A stretch of DNA of 64,000 bases, from NCBI RefSeq assembly GCF_025949695.1, contig NZ_JAPDFL010000002.1:166175-230174 (forward strand), in the 5' to 3' direction. The position numbers were made by a program, and so were the translations under genes. The notes beneath the pieces were generated by a model. That model did not search any database. It was not told the DNA's origin and saw only the letters and a program-made list of their open reading frames with translations. This document shows, piece by piece, positions 63,400-64,000 of the stretch. The first letter of the stretch is position 1. Each line of letters opens with the position of its first letter. Source of the stretch: Pararhodobacter zhoushanensis. GTDB lineage: Bacteria > Pseudomonadota > Alphaproteobacteria > Rhodobacterales > Rhodobacteraceae.

Positions 63400-64000
63400 A
63401 TGGACTTCGATACGCGTTACCCGTGGCGTCGCTTTCTGCCAGAGGGCGTGGCACCCGACTACGCGCCCCCCGTCACGACAATGTCCGCGATTTTCGCGCA
63501 GGCGACCCGCGCCCATGCTGATCTGCCGATGCTGGAATATTACGGCGAGATTACCCGTTACGATCAGATGGCGCTGCAGGTGTCTCGGATCGCGGCGGCG
63601 CTGACAGCGCGGGGGATCGGGCGCGGCGATGTCGTGGCGCTGTATCTGCCCAATTGTCCATGGCACCCCGCCTGGCTGTTCGGCATCTGGGCTGCCGGGG
63701 CCGCCGTCACCCATCTGAGCCCGCTGGACCCGCCCCCCGCGCTGATCCACAAGATCGCCGACAGCGGCGCGCGCCTGCTGGTCACGCTGTCCGCCGAACC
63801 GTTTTGCGCCAATGCCGCGGCGGTGGTGCAGGCCCGGCCCGGTCTTGAGCTTGTGCTGTGCGACGATCCTGTCGCATTGGCCGGAGCGCCCCATATCGTA
63901 TCAGCCCCGGCGCAGGATCACGCGGCGTTCATCGCCATTGCGGTGCCTTCCGCGCCTGCCGCACCCGTGGTGCCAGAGGATGTCGCGTTGCTGCAATATA
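63400..64000 (+). CDS. AMP-dependent acyl-CoA ligase, 5' part
   Basis: The gene runs off the right edge after about 200 codons. The visible part reads FDTRYPWRRFLPEGVAPDYA, then an adenylation N-terminal domain with ALTARGIGRGDVVALYLPNCPWHPAWLFGIWAAGAAVTHLSPLDPP, typical of long-chain or aryl-acyl-CoA synthetases; the P-loop motif would lie beyond the window. GGAG nine bases upstream of the ATG at 63400 supports that start; an in-frame ATG at 63391 is too close to it. It is divergent from the ThDP enzyme gene. Confidence 0.82.
   Translation, partial: MDFDTRYPWRRFLPEGVAPDYAPPVTTMSAIFAQATRAHADLPMLEYYGEITRYDQMALQVSRIAAALTARGIGRGDVVALYLPNCPWHPAWLFGIWAAGAAVTHLSPLDPPPALIHKIADSGARLLVTLSAEPFCANAAAVVQARPGLELVLCDDPVALAGAPHIVSAPAQDHAAFIAIAVPSAPAAPVVPEDVALLQY

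Overview
The window is GC-rich and densely coded, with many 4-base ATGA stop/start overlaps. It is bacterial and most likely from an alphaproteobacterium of the Rhodobacterales (Roseobacter/Paracoccus-like). The reasons are a repABC replication/partition cassette, TRAP carriers, ProVW-type and taurine/nitrate-type ABC uptake, and many aromatic-catabolism families. Because repA-repB-repC lies inside the window, the sequence is probably part of a large plasmid or chromid rather than the main chromosome. No rRNA, tRNA, CRISPR array or intact insertion sequence was seen.

Layout. 1-1626: end of a quaternary-amine ABC importer (proW end, proV). 1825-4751: a two-component pair on the minus strand. 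5001-6360: two poorly known small genes, one apparently frameshifted. 6495-11455: the replicon core, made of a tyrosine recombinase, repA, repB, a regulatory gap, repC and parS-like 14-base palindromes. 11705-24727: an acyl/aromatic catabolic island with acyl-CoA ligases, a thioesterase, IclR and double-HxlR regulators, a carotenoid-oxygenase-family enzyme, an alpha/beta hydrolase, a nitronate monooxygenase-like enzyme, a thiolase and a TRAP transporter. 24975-26105: a MetE-C-like enzyme. 26428-34597: an iron-siderophore-type uptake locus with two related TonB receptors around a FecBCDE-like ABC importer, plus a MarR regulator. 34944-41808: a methyltransferase-like protein, NADP-type glutamate dehydrogenase, an HPP-CBS membrane protein, three GreA/Rnk-like proteins and a TauE-like permease.

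41834-54929: a second catabolic island with two LysR regulators, a C-C hydrolase-like protein, an extradiol-type dioxygenase, two flavin monooxygenases around a small Rieske ferredoxin, a cyclase, an ACMSD-like amidohydrolase, an FAH-family hydrolase and an SsuABC-like importer. This reads as ring hydroxylation, ring opening and hydrolysis of an aromatic or N-heterocyclic compound whose identity cannot be read from sequence. 55141-56728: a hipBA-type module with the kinase gene split. 56757-62964: a glutamine-synthetase-like ligase, a small unknown protein, a Rieske oxygenase split into a cluster-less catalytic subunit and a separate Rieske protein, an IclR regulator and a ThDP enzyme. A truncated acyl-CoA ligase follows at the right edge.

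The most unusual items are the split Rieske oxygenase next to a gamma-glutamyl-ligase-like gene, the double HxlR/zinc-ribbon regulator, a three-copy CTAGACC motif in a divergent promoter, parS-like palindromes including one inside a catabolic regulator gene, and three GreA/Rnk paralogues around glutamate dehydrogenase. At least four genes appear to be broken by single-base frameshifts, three of them looking like one missing base. Some of these could be assembly errors, so the raw reads should be consulted before calling them pseudogenes.
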